A stretch of 64,000 bases of DNA from Micromonospora halotolerans (GTDB taxonomy: Bacteria; Actinomycetota; Actinomycetes; Mycobacteriales; Micromonosporaceae): assembly GCF_032108445.1 (NCBI RefSeq), contig NZ_CP134876.1, positions 992,001 through 1,056,000 on the forward strand. The letters are read 5' to 3'. A program made the translations under genes and the position numbers. Numbering within the stretch: the stretch's first letter is position 1; each line of letters opens with the position of its first letter. The notes beneath the pieces were generated by a model. The model was not told where the DNA came from and made no database searches. It saw only the letters and a list, made by a program, of their open reading frames with translations. Positions 42,800 through 51,363 of this stretch are shown here, piece after piece.

Positions 42800-43000
42800 A
42801 TGAACGGCACGAACAGCCCGCGCCCGCCGGCGACCGCCTGGCGCAAGAGCAGCCACAGTGGCGACGAGGGCGCGTGCGTCGAGATGGCGCCGCTGCCGGA
42901 GGCGGTCGCGGTCCGCGACTCCAAGGACCCGGCCGGTCCGGTGCTGGTCTTCCCGCCGGCCGCGTGGGCGGCCTTCACCGGCGCACCACCGCGCCCCTGA
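42800..43000 (+). CDS. DUF397 protein (BldB-like small protein)
   Basis: A 66-residue DUF397 protein. The core is WRKSSHSGDEGACVEMAPLP followed by VAVRDSKDPAGPVLVFPP. It is the obligate partner of the upstream XRE/DUF5753 regulator, coupled by 5 bases. In characterised WhiJ-like pairs the DUF397 protein antagonises the regulator (established knowledge of the family); the ligand or signal is unknown. Confidence 0.9.
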   Translation: MNGTNSPRPPATAWRKSSHSGDEGACVEMAPLPEAVAVRDSKDPAGPVLVFPPAAWAAFTGAPPRP

Positions 43001-43051
43001 TCCGCCGATCGGCGGCGCCGCGGCACGGCTGCGGGCCGGCGACGCCGCGGC

Positions 43052-44110
43052 TCAGCCGGCGACCAGCGGACCGGTGGCGGCCCCGCCGCGGACCGCCTCC
43101 AGCGCCGCGATGGCCACCCCGCGCGCACCGGCCATGTCCCGGTCGGGCACCAGCGCGAAGGTGGCCACCGCGTGCTGCTCGGCGCGGAGCACGGTGTGCT
43201 CCCGCACGGTGGCCAGGAACCAGTCGCGGAACTCCGGCGCCGCCTCCACCACCCCGCCGCCCACGAAGTACGCGTGCGGGTCGGTGAAGTTGGCCGCGAT
43301 GGTGAACAGCCGGCCCAGCGCCATGGCCTGCTGGGTGAAGACCTCACGGGCCAGCGCGTCGCCCCGCTCGCCGTAGCCGCGGACCAGCTTCGCCGCCCGG
43401 CCCGGCTCCTCCTGCGCCAGCGGGTGCCCCGGGAACCGGCCCAGCCAGTAGGGCAGCAGGTGGTTCGCGATGGCGGTGAGCGAGGCGACGCTCTCCGCGT
43501 CCCCGGCGAAGCCGCAGGCGCAGACCGGCACCGGCTGGCCCGGCCCGAGCAGCCCGTCGAGCGGGATGTGCACGTGCCCGAACTCGCCGGCCATGCCGGC
43601 CGCCCCGCCGACCACCCGGCCGCCCTCCACCACGCCGCCGCCGAGCCCGGTGCCGACGATCGCGGCGACCGAGGAACGGGCCATCGCGTCCGCGCCGAAG
43701 TGGACGTGGTGCGCGTAGAGGGCCGCCGCGTTGCCGTCGTTGGCGTAGACCACCGGCAGGCCGAGCCGGTGCTCCAGCGCGCCGCGCACGTCGTAGCCGC
43801 GCCACGCCGGCTGGGAGAAGTTGGTCGAGCCGCGCGAGGAGATCACCCCGGTGGCGCTGGCCGGGCCGGGGGTGTCCAGCCCGACCGCGCGAACCAGCTC
43901 GCGGGGCACGCCGGTCAGCGCCAGCACGCCGTCGAGCGCCCGGGCGAGGGCCTCGATCGCGGCGTCCGGGCCGGCCTGGACCTCGCTCGGGATCTCCACG
44001 AGCCCGTCCACCAGGAACCGGCCGTCGACCGTCAGCACGGTGGCGTTGTTGCTCGTGCCGCCGTTGTCCAGCCCCACCACCACCGGCACACCCGCGCTGC
44101 CCACCGCCAC
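43052..44110 (-). CDS. ROK-family sugar kinase-like protein
   Basis: A 352-residue ROK kinase. The phosphate-binding loop is VVGLDNGGTSNNATVL (residues ~11-26). The second phosphate motif and sugar region include VGLDTPGPASATG and VYANDGNAAALYAHH. The ROK signature is modified: GHVHIPLDGLLGPG then CACGFAGDAE, where the third zinc Cys of the usual CxCGxxGC motif is an Asp. This may reduce or change zinc binding and hence activity. The enzyme is monocistronic, convergent with DUF397. Substrate (glucose, N-acetylglucosamine or other) is unclear. Confidence 0.88.
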   Translation of the reverse strand: MAVGSAGVPVVVGLDNGGTSNNATVLTVDGRFLVDGLVEIPSEVQAGPDAAIEALARALDGVLALTGVPRELVRAVGLDTPGPASATGVISSRGSTNFSQPAWRGYDVRGALEHRLGLPVVYANDGNAAALYAHHVHFGADAMARSSVAAIVGTGLGGGVVEGGRVVGGAAGMAGEFGHVHIPLDGLLGPGQPVPVCACGFAGDAESVASLTAIANHLLPYWLGRFPGHPLAQEEPGRAAKLVRGYGERGDALAREVFTQQAMALGRLFTIAANFTDPHAYFVGGGVVEAAPEFRDWFLATVREHTVLRAEQHAVATFALVPDRDMAGARGVAIAALEAVRGGAATGPLVAG

Positions 44111-44166
44111 CGCCTCCCGCCGAGTCTGACCCGAGGCTAGTTCGCGCCTGGGCGTCCCGCCACGGT

Positions 44167-44211
44167 CGCCCGACCCCGCCCGCCCAATCGCCGCGCGGGC
44201 GGGGTCGGGCG
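44167..44211 (-). terminator. Strong terminator of the PrmC-like gene
   Basis: A perfect 17-bp stem CGCCCGACCCCGCCCGC / GCGGGCGGGGTCGGGCG (44167-44183 and 44195-44211) with an 11-base loop, 5 bases past the methyltransferase stop. Confidence 0.85.
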
Positions 44212-44216
44212 GCGTC

Positions 44217-45008
44217 TCACCCGGGACGGCGGGCGGTGACCGCGGTGGCCTCCAGCTCGTCGTCGTGCACCACGGACGGGTCGAGGCCGGCGTCGGCCAT
44301 GATCCCGCAGAGCGTCCCGGCCTGGCCGGCGCTCACCTCCACCGCCAGGTGCCCGCCGGGCGCCAGCCACTCGGCCGCGCCGGCGGCCACCCGGCGCAGC
44401 ACGGCCAGTCCGTCCGCGCCGCCGTCCAGCGCCACCGGGGCCTCGTGCAGCCGCGCCTCCGCCGGCAGCATGGCCACGGCGCCGCTCGGCACGTACGGGG
44501 CGTTCGCCACGACCAGGTCCAGCCGCCCCCGCCACCGCACCGGCACCGGCACGAACAGGTCGCCCTCGTAGACCGGCACACCCAGCGGGGCCAGGTTGCG
44601 CCGGGCGCAGGCCACCGCGGCCGGGTCGACGTCGGCGGCGGCCAGCCAGCGGGGTGCCAACCGGCCGTGCAGCACCAGCGCGGCGGCACCGGAGCCGCAG
44701 CAGAGGTCGAGCACGGCGGGGGCCGGTCCGGCCACCGCCGCGGCGGCGGCGACCAGCAGGGCGGTCCGCCCGCGGGGCACGAACACCCCGGGGTCGACGG
44801 CGACCCGCAGGCCGCAGAACTCGGCCCAGCCGAGCAGGTGCTCCAGCGGCAGGCCGGCGACCCGGCGGTCGACCAGGTCGGTCAGCGCCTCGGCCGACCC
44901 GGCGGCGGCGATCAGCAGGTCCGCCTCGTCCTCGGCGAAGACGCAGCCGGCGGCGCGCAGCCGGCGGACGAGGGCGGGACGGTCGGGAGAGAACAGGGTG
45001 GGTGGCAT
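44217..45008 (-). CDS. PrmC/HemK-like N5-glutamine methyltransferase
   Basis: A 263-residue SAM-dependent methyltransferase of the PrmC-related family. SAM motif I is AVLDLCCGSGAAALVLH and the post-I acidic residue is in WLAAADVDPAAVACARR. The catalytic tetrad is NAPY in DLVVANAPYVPSGAVAMLP instead of NPPY. The related actinobacterial subfamily has the NAPY variant (recall). It probably methylates a glutamine of a protein; whether the target is a release factor is unproven. Start ATG 45008 has GAAAGG upstream, at the foot of a structured leader that may control translation. Confidence 0.85.
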   Translation of the reverse strand: MPPTLFSPDRPALVRRLRAAGCVFAEDEADLLIAAAGSAEALTDLVDRRVAGLPLEHLLGWAEFCGLRVAVDPGVFVPRGRTALLVAAAAAVAGPAPAVLDLCCGSGAAALVLHGRLAPRWLAAADVDPAAVACARRNLAPLGVPVYEGDLFVPVPVRWRGRLDLVVANAPYVPSGAVAMLPAEARLHEAPVALDGGADGLAVLRRVAAGAAEWLAPGGHLAVEVSAGQAGTLCGIMADAGLDPSVVHDDELEATAVTARRPG

Positions 45009-45160
45009 GGCAGGCCTTTCGGGAACGCTCGTCGGCGCTCCCGGCGTCGCCCTAACCCTGGGGCGACGCGGACTCGGAGGGAGCGCCGGTCCTCTGCTGG
45101 TGGATCGGTCTCACCTCCTCCGGTCGGGGCCCGCGCGGGCCGCTGCTGTCCGTCACCTTA
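45009..45160 (-). promoter_or_regulatory. Structured leader of the PrmC-like gene (attenuator-like)
   Basis: Minus-strand order: -10 TAAGGT (45160-45155); a hairpin from the palindrome GGCCCGCGCGGGCC (45141-45128); a perfect anti-16S sequence GGAGGTGA without a normal start codon; then a short reading frame of 20 codons (GTG 45114 to TAG 45052). Next comes a composite hairpin: outer arms GGCGCTCCC / GGGAGCGCC (45087-45079 with 45042-45034) and inner arms GCGTCGCCC / GGGCGACGC. The outer 3' arm can alternatively pair with GCGTTCCC (45028-45021), just before the gene's GAAAGG site. The mutually exclusive pairing is typical of translational attenuators. No named RNA family recognised. Confidence 0.55.
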
Positions 45161-45180
45161 GCGGAGCCGGCCGGCGCGCG

Positions 45181-46290
45181 TCAGGCTGCGTCGAGGGCTG
45201 CCGTCACGTCGGCCACCAGGTCGGCGCCGTCCTCGATGCCGCAGGAGAGCCGGACGAAGCCGGGCGCCGTGTCGTCGCCCCACTGGGCCCGGCGGTCGGC
45301 CGTGGTGTGCAGCCCGCCGAACGAGGTGGCGGCGGACACCAGGCGGGACGCGTCGAGGAAGCGGGCCACCCGGTCGGCGTCGCCCAGGTCGAAGGAGAGC
45401 ACGCCGGGCATCCGTCGCATCTGGACCGAGGCCACCGGGTACGCCGGGTCGGTCGGCAGCCCGGGCCAGCGCAGGCCGGTCACGTCGCCACGGCCGGCGA
45501 GCAGCCGGGCCAGCGCCCCGGCGTTGGCGGTCTGCCGGGCCAGCCGCAGGTCCACGGTCGCCAGCGAGCGGTGCGCCAGCCAGCAGTCGAACGCCCCGGG
45601 CACGCCGCCCGTGGTGGTCCGCCAGGCGGTCACCGCGTCGAGCAGCTCGGCGGTACGGGTCGCCACGTAGCCGAGCAGCAGGTCGGAGTGGCCGGTGAGG
45701 GCCTTGGTGCCGGAGGCGACCACCACGTCGGCGCCGAGCTCCAGCGGGCGCTGCCCGAGCGGGGTGGCGGTGGTGTTGTCGACCGCGACCAGGGCCCCGG
45801 CGGCGTGCGCCGCGGCCGCCAGCGCCGACACGTCGGCCACGTCCAGGCCGGGGTTCGCCGGGGTCTCCAGCAGCACCAGCCGCACACCCTCGAACGACGG
45901 GTACGGCCCGGCGGTCGGCACGAAGACGACGCGTACCCCGATGCCCTCCAGGGTGGCGGTGGCGAAGGCGCGCACCGGGAAGTAGCCGTCGGCGGGGAGC
46001 AGCACGGTGTCCCCGGGGCGCAGCACGGCCAGCAGCAGCCCGGTGATGGCCGCCTGGCCGCTGGCGAAGACCCGGCAGTCGCCACCCTCCAGCTCGCCGA
46101 CGGCCGCCTCCAGCAGCCGTCGGGTGGGGTTGTCCGGCCGCCCGTACCCGTTGGGGGTCGCCTCCGGCCCCCGCCACGGGTCCAGGTGGTACGGCGCGGC
46201 GAACACCGGCCCCGGCAGGAACGGCTGGCCCGGTTCCGGCGCGGGCAGGCCCGCGTGCACGCTGCGCGTGCCGTCACCCCACTCGGTCAT
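45181..46290 (-). CDS. PLP-dependent trans-sulfuration enzyme (cystathionine gamma-lyase/synthase-like)
   Basis: A 369-residue Cys/Met metabolism PLP enzyme. PLP-binding Lys is in VVASGTKALTGHSDLLLGY. Upstream are VFASGQAAITGLLLAVL and LVLLETPANPGLDV, and downstream RRMPGVLSFDLGD. Cystathionine gamma-lyase, gamma-synthase and methionine gamma-lyase cannot be separated by eye; annotation in related genomes is usually cystathionine gamma-lyase. Start ATG 46290 has GAGG upstream. It follows gpsA on the same strand with 7 bases between, so it may be the last gene of the plsC-gpsA operon. Confidence 0.88.
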   Translation of the reverse strand: MTEWGDGTRSVHAGLPAPEPGQPFLPGPVFAAPYHLDPWRGPEATPNGYGRPDNPTRRLLEAAVGELEGGDCRVFASGQAAITGLLLAVLRPGDTVLLPADGYFPVRAFATATLEGIGVRVVFVPTAGPYPSFEGVRLVLLETPANPGLDVADVSALAAAAHAAGALVAVDNTTATPLGQRPLELGADVVVASGTKALTGHSDLLLGYVATRTAELLDAVTAWRTTTGGVPGAFDCWLAHRSLATVDLRLARQTANAGALARLLAGRGDVTGLRWPGLPTDPAYPVASVQMRRMPGVLSFDLGDADRVARFLDASRLVSAATSFGGLHTTADRRAQWGDDTAPGFVRLSCGIEDGADLVADVTAALDAA

Positions 46291-46297
46291 CGCCGCC

Positions 46298-47305
46298 TCA
46301 CTCGTACGACTCGGGCTTCGCGGTCCGGCTCATGAGGGCGTCCACGGCGAGCCGCGGGTCCATCCCCTCGTGGCAGATCCGCTCGATCTGCTCGGTGATC
46401 GGCATCTCCACCCCGTGCGCCCGGGCCAGGTCCCGGATGGCCAGGCAGCTCTTCACGCCCTCGGCGGTCTGCCGGGTGGCCGCCTGGGCCTGCTCCAGGG
46501 TCTCCCCGCGGCCCAGGTGCTCGCCGAAGGTGCGGTTGCGGGCCAGTGGCGACGAGCAGGAGGCGACCAGGTCGCCCATGCCGGCCAGGCCGGCGAAGGT
46601 GATCGGGTCGGCACCGAGCGCCACGCCCAGCCGGGCGGTCTCGGCCAGGCCGCGGGTCATCAGCATGGCCCGGGTGTTGTCGCCGAAGCCCATCGCGGTG
46701 GCGATGCCGTACGACAGGGCGATCACGTTCTTCACGGCCCCGCCCAGCTCGCAGCCGATCACGTCGTCGTTCGTGTACGGGCGCAGGTACGGCGTGCGGA
46801 TCGATGCCTGCACCAGGGCGGTCCGGCGGCTGTCGGTGCCGGCGACCACGGTCGCGGCCGGCTGCTCGGCGGCGATCTCCGGGGCCAGGTTCGGCCCGGA
46901 GACGACCACCACCCGGTCGGCCGGCACCCCGGCGGTCTCCGTGATCACCTGGCTCATCCGCTTGGTGGTGCCCAGCTCGATGCCCTTCATGAGGGAGACC
47001 AGCGTGGCGTCCGGGTCCAGGTACGGGGTCCAGTCGGCGAGGTTGCCGCGCAGCGTCTGCGACGGCACGGAGAGCACCACCACCTCGGCGCCGGTGATCG
47101 CCTCCTCGGCGTCCCCGGTCGCGGTGACCCGGTCGGGCAGCCGCACGTCCGGCAGGTACTCCGGGTTGTGGCGCCCGGTCCGGATCGCCTCGGCCACCGA
47201 GGCGCGCCGGGCCAGGATGGTCACGTCCCGGCCGGCGTCGGCGAGGATCTTGGCGAAGGCGGTGCCCCACGAGCCCGCCCCCAGCACCGCCACATGCCCG
47301 CTCAC
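46298..47305 (-). CDS. gpsA: Glycerol-3-phosphate dehydrogenase [NAD(P)+]
   Basis: 335 residues from GTG 47305, overlapping plsC by 4 bases (GTGA). GpsA makes sn-glycerol-3-phosphate for phospholipid synthesis. The Rossmann loop [20 protein letters not shown], the substrate-binding [12 protein letters not shown], the catalytic Lys in [13 protein letters not shown] and the conserved [14 protein letters not shown] are intact. Co-transcription with plsC places two glycerolipid steps in one unit. Confidence 0.97.
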   Translation of the reverse strand: MSGHVAVLGAGSWGTAFAKILADAGRDVTILARRASVAEAIRTGRHNPEYLPDVRLPDRVTATGDAEEAITGAEVVVLSVPSQTLRGNLADWTPYLDPDATLVSLMKGIELGTTKRMSQVITETAGVPADRVVVVSGPNLAPEIAAEQPAATVVAGTDSRRTALVQASIRTPYLRPYTNDDVIGCELGGAVKNVIALSYGIATAMGFGDNTRAMLMTRGLAETARLGVALGADPITFAGLAGMGDLVASCSSPLARNRTFGEHLGRGETLEQAQAATRQTAEGVKSCLAIRDLARAHGVEMPITEQIERICHEGMDPRLAVDALMSRTAKPESYE

Positions 47306-48027
47306 TCGGTCACCTCGGGGGTTCGGGACCGGGCCGGCCGCTCCCACAGGGGTGGTGGTGTGCCGCCGCGGATCTCGGCGACCATGTCCCGGATCCGCAG
47401 CATGATCGTGTCCGTCATCTCCTCCAGGATCGCCCGGGTCGGCGTGGCGCCCGCCCACCGGCTCAGGTCGATCGGCGGCCCGGCGACCACCGTCACCGGG
47501 GTACGCGGGCGCAGCCCGACGCGGGCGGTCCGCGGGTCGAACAGCTTCTCCGGGCCGACCATGGCGAGCGGGATCACCGGGGCTCCGGTGGCCAGCGCCA
47601 GCCGGGCCGCGCCGGTCTTGCCCTTCATCGGCCACAGGCCCGGCTCGCGGGTCGTGGTCCCCTCCGGGTAGATCACCACGGCGCCGCCCGCGTTCACGGC
47701 GGCGACCAGCTTGTCCAGCGACCGGGCCGCCTCGATGCTGCCGCGCTCGACCGGGATCTGCCGGCACCGGTGCAGGATCCAGCCGATCACCGGCACCCGG
47801 AACACGCTCGCCTTGCCGAGGAACTGCGGCCAGCGCCCGGCGTCGTGGATGAAGTGCGCGGACACCAGCGGGTCCGCGTGCGAGATGTGGTTGGGCACGA
47901 TGATGATGCCGCCGTCGCCGCCCAGGTGTTCCATGCCCCGCCAGGTGCGGCGCGTCCACACGGTCAACACCGGCTTCACCAGCACCACGGCGAACCGTGG
48001 CCAGAATCCCAGCCTCCGCCGTGCCAC
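47302..48027 (-). CDS. plsC: 1-acyl-sn-glycerol-3-phosphate acyltransferase
   Basis: 241 residues from GTG 48027, preceded by GAGGAGG; an ATG at 48051 is an alternative. The acyltransferase motifs are NHISHADPL (HX4D) and [18 protein letters not shown], with [13 protein letters not shown] downstream. Two hydrophobic stretches near the N-terminus may dip into the membrane. It makes phosphatidic acid from lysophosphatidic acid. It is coupled to gpsA. Confidence 0.94.
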   Translation of the reverse strand: MARRRLGFWPRFAVVLVKPVLTVWTRRTWRGMEHLGGDGGIIIVPNHISHADPLVSAHFIHDAGRWPQFLGKASVFRVPVIGWILHRCRQIPVERGSIEAARSLDKLVAAVNAGGAVVIYPEGTTTREPGLWPMKGKTGAARLALATGAPVIPLAMVGPEKLFDPRTARVGLRPRTPVTVVAGPPIDLSRWAGATPTRAILEEMTDTIMLRIRDMVAEIRGGTPPPLWERPARSRTPEVTE

Positions 48028-48137
48028 CCTTGCCTCCTCGTTCCGCCCCACGCGCGCACGCCCCGGGACGAAATCATGCCTGCTCGCTCCGGGTCCGGCC
48101 AGTGAGGGTACCGCTGCCCGGCTGGCAGGATTGTCAC

Positions 48138-48980
48138 GTGCCTGAGCCGACCTGGACCGTGGTGGTGCCGGTGAAGCGCCTCGGAGTGGCGAAGAGCCGC
48201 CTGCGGGGCGCGCTGCCCGGCGTACCCCACGAGGAGCTGGCGCTGGCCCTGGCGGCCGACACGGTCCGCGCGGTGGTGGCCTGCCCGGCGGTCGCCGGGG
48301 TGCTGGTGGTGACCGACGACCCGCGGGTGGCGGCAGAGGCGACGGCGGCCGGCGCGGCGGTCGTGCCGGACCCGGCGGCCGGGCTGAACGCGGCCTTCCG
48401 GCACGGGGCGGCGGTGGCCGGCCCGCGCGCCGCGGTGGCCGGCCTCACCGCCGACCTGCCGGCGCTGCGCCCGGCCGACCTGGCCGGGGCGCTGCGGGCC
48501 GCCCCCGCCGACGGGGTACGCGGGTTCGTGGCCGACGCCCCGGGCAGCGGCACCGTGCTGCTCGCCGCACCGCCCGGGGTGCCCCTGGCGCCCCGCTTCG
48601 GGCCCGGCTCGGCGGCCGCGCACGCGGCGAGCGGGGCGCTGCCGCTGGCCGGCGTCTGGCCCACCCTCCGCCGGGACGTGGACACCCCGGCCGACCTGGC
48701 CGCCGCCGCCCGGCTCGGCGCCGGCCCGCGCACCGCCGCGCTGCTGGCCCGGGCCGGCACGGACGTCGGGTACGGTGCTGGCATGCAGGGCACGGTGGCC
48801 ACCTACGACGCGTCGACCCGCAGCGGCGTGCTGCTCCTCGACGACGGCACCGAGCTGGCCTTCCCGGCCCGCGCGTTCGACGCCTCCGGGCTGCGGCTGC
48901 TCCGGCTCGGGCAGCGCGTCCGCATCGAGCGGGACGCCGCCGGCGAGGTCGTCCGGGTGACGTTGCCGACGATGGCGTGA
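48138..48980 (+). CDS. cofC: CofC/FbiD guanylyltransferase fused to a cold-shock-like domain
   Basis: 280 residues from GTG 48138. Residues ~1-195 are CofC/FbiD: TWTVVVPVKRLGVAKSRLRG, the acidic segment AGLTADLPALRPADLAGAL and LRRDVDTPADLAAA. The enzyme guanylylates phospholactate or PEP in coenzyme F420 synthesis. In place of a stop after LGAGPRTAALLARA the frame continues into a ~65-residue OB/cold-shock-like module starting at the Met of codon 216 (GTVATYDASTRSGVLLLDDG, then LRLLRLGQRVRI). In related genomes this module is usually a separate protein (recall), so this may be a fusion, or a second start inside the frame. Confidence 0.88.
   Translation: MPEPTWTVVVPVKRLGVAKSRLRGALPGVPHEELALALAADTVRAVVACPAVAGVLVVTDDPRVAAEATAAGAAVVPDPAAGLNAAFRHGAAVAGPRAAVAGLTADLPALRPADLAGALRAAPADGVRGFVADAPGSGTVLLAAPPGVPLAPRFGPGSAAAHAASGALPLAGVWPTLRRDVDTPADLAAAARLGAGPRTAALLARAGTDVGYGAGMQGTVATYDASTRSGVLLLDDGTELAFPARAFDASGLRLLRLGQRVRIERDAAGEVVRVTLPTMA
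48771..48785 (+). promoter_or_regulatory. Possible leaderless promoter for the cold-shock-like module
   Basis: TACGGT (48771-48776) lies 6 bases before the ATG at 48783, the geometry of an actinobacterial leaderless -10. If used, it would express the last 65 codons of the cofC frame as an independent small protein. Confidence 0.4.
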
Positions 48981-48994
48981 CCAACCTGCCCCGA

Positions 48995-49016
48995 GTTCAT
49001 TTTCCGTTCACCCTTG
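48995..49016 (+). promoter_or_regulatory. PHO box (PhoP site) upstream of ppk
   Basis: Two abutting 11-bp direct repeats, GTTCATTTTCC (48995-49005) and GTTCACCCTTG (49006-49016), match the Streptomyces PhoP direct-repeat unit GKTCAYYYRGG well at its GTTCA-YY core. They end 18 bases before the ppk start. In Streptomyces ppk is a known PhoP-controlled gene under phosphate limitation. Confidence 0.75.
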
Positions 49017-49034
49017 TCGGGGAATCATGAGGTG

Positions 49035-51323
49035 GTGAGCACCCCTCGCGAGCACCCCGACGGTCCCCGTAACCTCGTCGACCCCGACACGCCCCTCAAC
49101 GGCGCGTCGACCCGCGGCGCCGACGGCCGGTTCCGCCGCGTCCGCCCGCCCGAGGAGAGCGTCAGCCCCGAACCCGCGGCGGCGGCCTCCGCCGGGCTGG
49201 AGGAGTCCCTCGACCCGGTCGAGGGGCCGGGCCCGCTGGAGGAGCCGCCGGCGGCCCGGCCGCTGCCGGAGGACCGGTTCTTCAACCGGGAGCTCTCCTG
49301 GCTCGACTTCAACGCCCGGGTGCTGGCGCTCGCCGAGGACCCCCGCACGCCGCTGCTGGAGCGGGCCAAGTTCCTGGCCATCTTCGGCAGCAACCTGGAC
49401 GAGTTCTACATGGTGCGGGTGGCCGGGCTGAAGCGGCGGCTCTCCGCCGGCCTGCCGGTGCGCGGCGGCGACCGGATGCCGCTGCGGACCCAGCTGGAGC
49501 TGATCGCCGAGAAGGCCGCCGACCTGGTCGCCCGGCACGCCGCCTGCTTCGTCGACGACGTGCTGCCGAAGCTGGCCGCCGAGGACATCCGGATCCTGCG
49601 CTGGAGCGACCTCGACGACGCCGAGCGGGAGCGGCTGCGCACCTGGTTCCGGGAGCACATCTTCCCGGTGCTCACCCCGCTCGCGGTGGACCCGGCGCAC
49701 CCGTTCCCCTACATCTCCGGCCGGTCCCTGAACCTGGCCGTGTCGGTGCGCGACCCGGACGGCGGCTCCGAGCTGTTCGCCCGGGTGAAGGTGCCCAACA
49801 ACGTGCCCCGGTTCGTCCGGGTGGCGCGCGACCAGCCGGGAGTGCGTTTCCTGCCGGTCGAGGACCTCATCTCGGTGCACCTCGGGCAGCTGTTCTCCGG
49901 CATGCAGGTGGTCGAGTGCCACCTGTTCCGGGTGACCCGCAACGCCGAGGTGGAGGTGGACGAGGACCGCGACGAGGACCTGCTCCAGGCCCTGGAGCGG
50001 GAGCTGGCGCGGCGCCGGTTCGGCCCGCCGGTGCGGCTGGAGGTGGCCGCCTCCATCTCCGACCACATGCTGGAGCTGCTCGTCCGCGAGCTGGACATGG
50101 ACAGCCAGGACGTGCTCCGGGTCCGCGGCCTGCTCGACCTCTCCGCGCTCTGGCAGGTCTACGGCGAGGCCGACCGCCCGGACCTCAAGGACCCGCCGTT
50201 CGTGCCGGCCACCCACCCCCGCCTCACCGAGGGCGAGGTGCCGCGCAGCGTCTTCGCCACCCTGCGGGACGGTGACGTGCTGGTGCACCACCCGTACCAC
50301 TCGTTCGCGACCAGCGTGCAGCGCTTCGTCGAGCAGGCCGCCGCCGACCCGAACGTGCTGGCCATCAAGCAGACCCTCTACCGCACCAGCGGCGACTCCC
50401 CCATCGTCGACGCGCTGGTCGACGCGGCCGCCGCCGGCAAGCAGGTGGTGGTGCTCGTCGAGCTGAAGGCGCGCTTCGACGAGGTGGCCAACATCGGCTG
50501 GGCGCGCACCCTGGAGCGGGCCGGCTGCCACGTGGTCTACGGGCTGGTCGGCCTGAAGACGCACTGCAAGACCGCGCTGGTCGTCCGCCAGGAGGGCAAC
50601 CAGATCCGCCGCTACTGCCACATCGGCACCGGCAACTACCACCCGAAGACCGCCCGGCTGTACGAGGACTTCGGCATGCTCACCGCCGACCCGGAGATCG
50701 GCGCCGACCTGACCGACCTGTTCAACGTGCTCACCGGCTACAGCCGGCAGACCGCGTACCGGCGGCTGCTGGTGGCCCCGCAGGGCATCCGTAGCGGCCT
50801 CGTCGAGCGGATCGAGCGGGAGATCGAGCACGTCCGGCTGGGCATGCCGGGCCTGGTGCAGTTCAAGGTGAACGCGCTGGTCGACGAGGAGATCACCGAC
50901 GCGCTCTACCGGGCGTCCCGGGCCGGCGTGCACGTGGACCTGCTGATCCGGGGCATGTGCACGCTGCGGCCGGGCGTGCCCGGCCTGTCGGAGAACATCC
51001 GGGTCCGCTCGATCCTCGGCCGGTTCCTGGAGCACTCCCGCATCTTCCGGTTCGGCAACAACGGCGACGCGGAGTTCTGGATGGGCTCGGCCGACCTCAT
51101 GCACCGCAACCTGGACCGCCGGGTCGAGGCGCTGGTGCAGGTGAGCGACCCGGTGGCCCGGGCCGAGCTGGACCACGTGCTGACCGCCGCGTTCAGCCCG
51201 GAGGTGGACGCCTTCGAGCTGGCCCCGGACGGCGCCTGGCAGCGGCGTACCGGCACCGGCGACACGCCGCTGACCCACCTGCAGGACCTGCTCCTGCACC
51301 GGGTCGGCGGGAGGGCGGGCTGA
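49035..51323 (+). CDS. ppk: Polyphosphate kinase 1
   Basis: A 762-residue PPK1 that makes polyphosphate from ATP. Start GTG 49035 (GTG 49032 is an alternative). An N-terminal Pro/Glu-rich extension of ~85 residues precedes [20 protein letters not shown], followed by [19 protein letters not shown]. The phosphohistidine region is [16 protein letters not shown] and the second conserved stretch is [20 protein letters not shown]. The C-terminus has [17 protein letters not shown]. It starts under a PHO box and is followed by a mutT1-like gene, as in mycobacteria. Confidence 0.97.
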   Translation: MSTPREHPDGPRNLVDPDTPLNGASTRGADGRFRRVRPPEESVSPEPAAAASAGLEESLDPVEGPGPLEEPPAARPLPEDRFFNRELSWLDFNARVLALAEDPRTPLLERAKFLAIFGSNLDEFYMVRVAGLKRRLSAGLPVRGGDRMPLRTQLELIAEKAADLVARHAACFVDDVLPKLAAEDIRILRWSDLDDAERERLRTWFREHIFPVLTPLAVDPAHPFPYISGRSLNLAVSVRDPDGGSELFARVKVPNNVPRFVRVARDQPGVRFLPVEDLISVHLGQLFSGMQVVECHLFRVTRNAEVEVDEDRDEDLLQALERELARRRFGPPVRLEVAASISDHMLELLVRELDMDSQDVLRVRGLLDLSALWQVYGEADRPDLKDPPFVPATHPRLTEGEVPRSVFATLRDGDVLVHHPYHSFATSVQRFVEQAAADPNVLAIKQTLYRTSGDSPIVDALVDAAAAGKQVVVLVELKARFDEVANIGWARTLERAGCHVVYGLVGLKTHCKTALVVRQEGNQIRRYCHIGTGNYHPKTARLYEDFGMLTADPEIGADLTDLFNVLTGYSRQTAYRRLLVAPQGIRSGLVERIEREIEHVRLGMPGLVQFKVNALVDEEITDALYRASRAGVHVDLLIRGMCTLRPGVPGLSENIRVRSILGRFLEHSRIFRFGNNGDAEFWMGSADLMHRNLDRRVEALVQVSDPVARAELDHVLTAAFSPEVDAFELAPDGAWQRRTGTGDTPLTHLQDLLLHRVGGRAG

Positions 51324-51363
51324 CCGGACCACGGCCCGCTCGGAGCGGGCATACGGTGAGCGG

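Noticed and set aside
45009..45160. SAM or T-box riboswitch before the PrmC-like gene
   Set aside because: No T-box core sequence and no recognisable SAM aptamer core; kept only as an attenuator-like leader.
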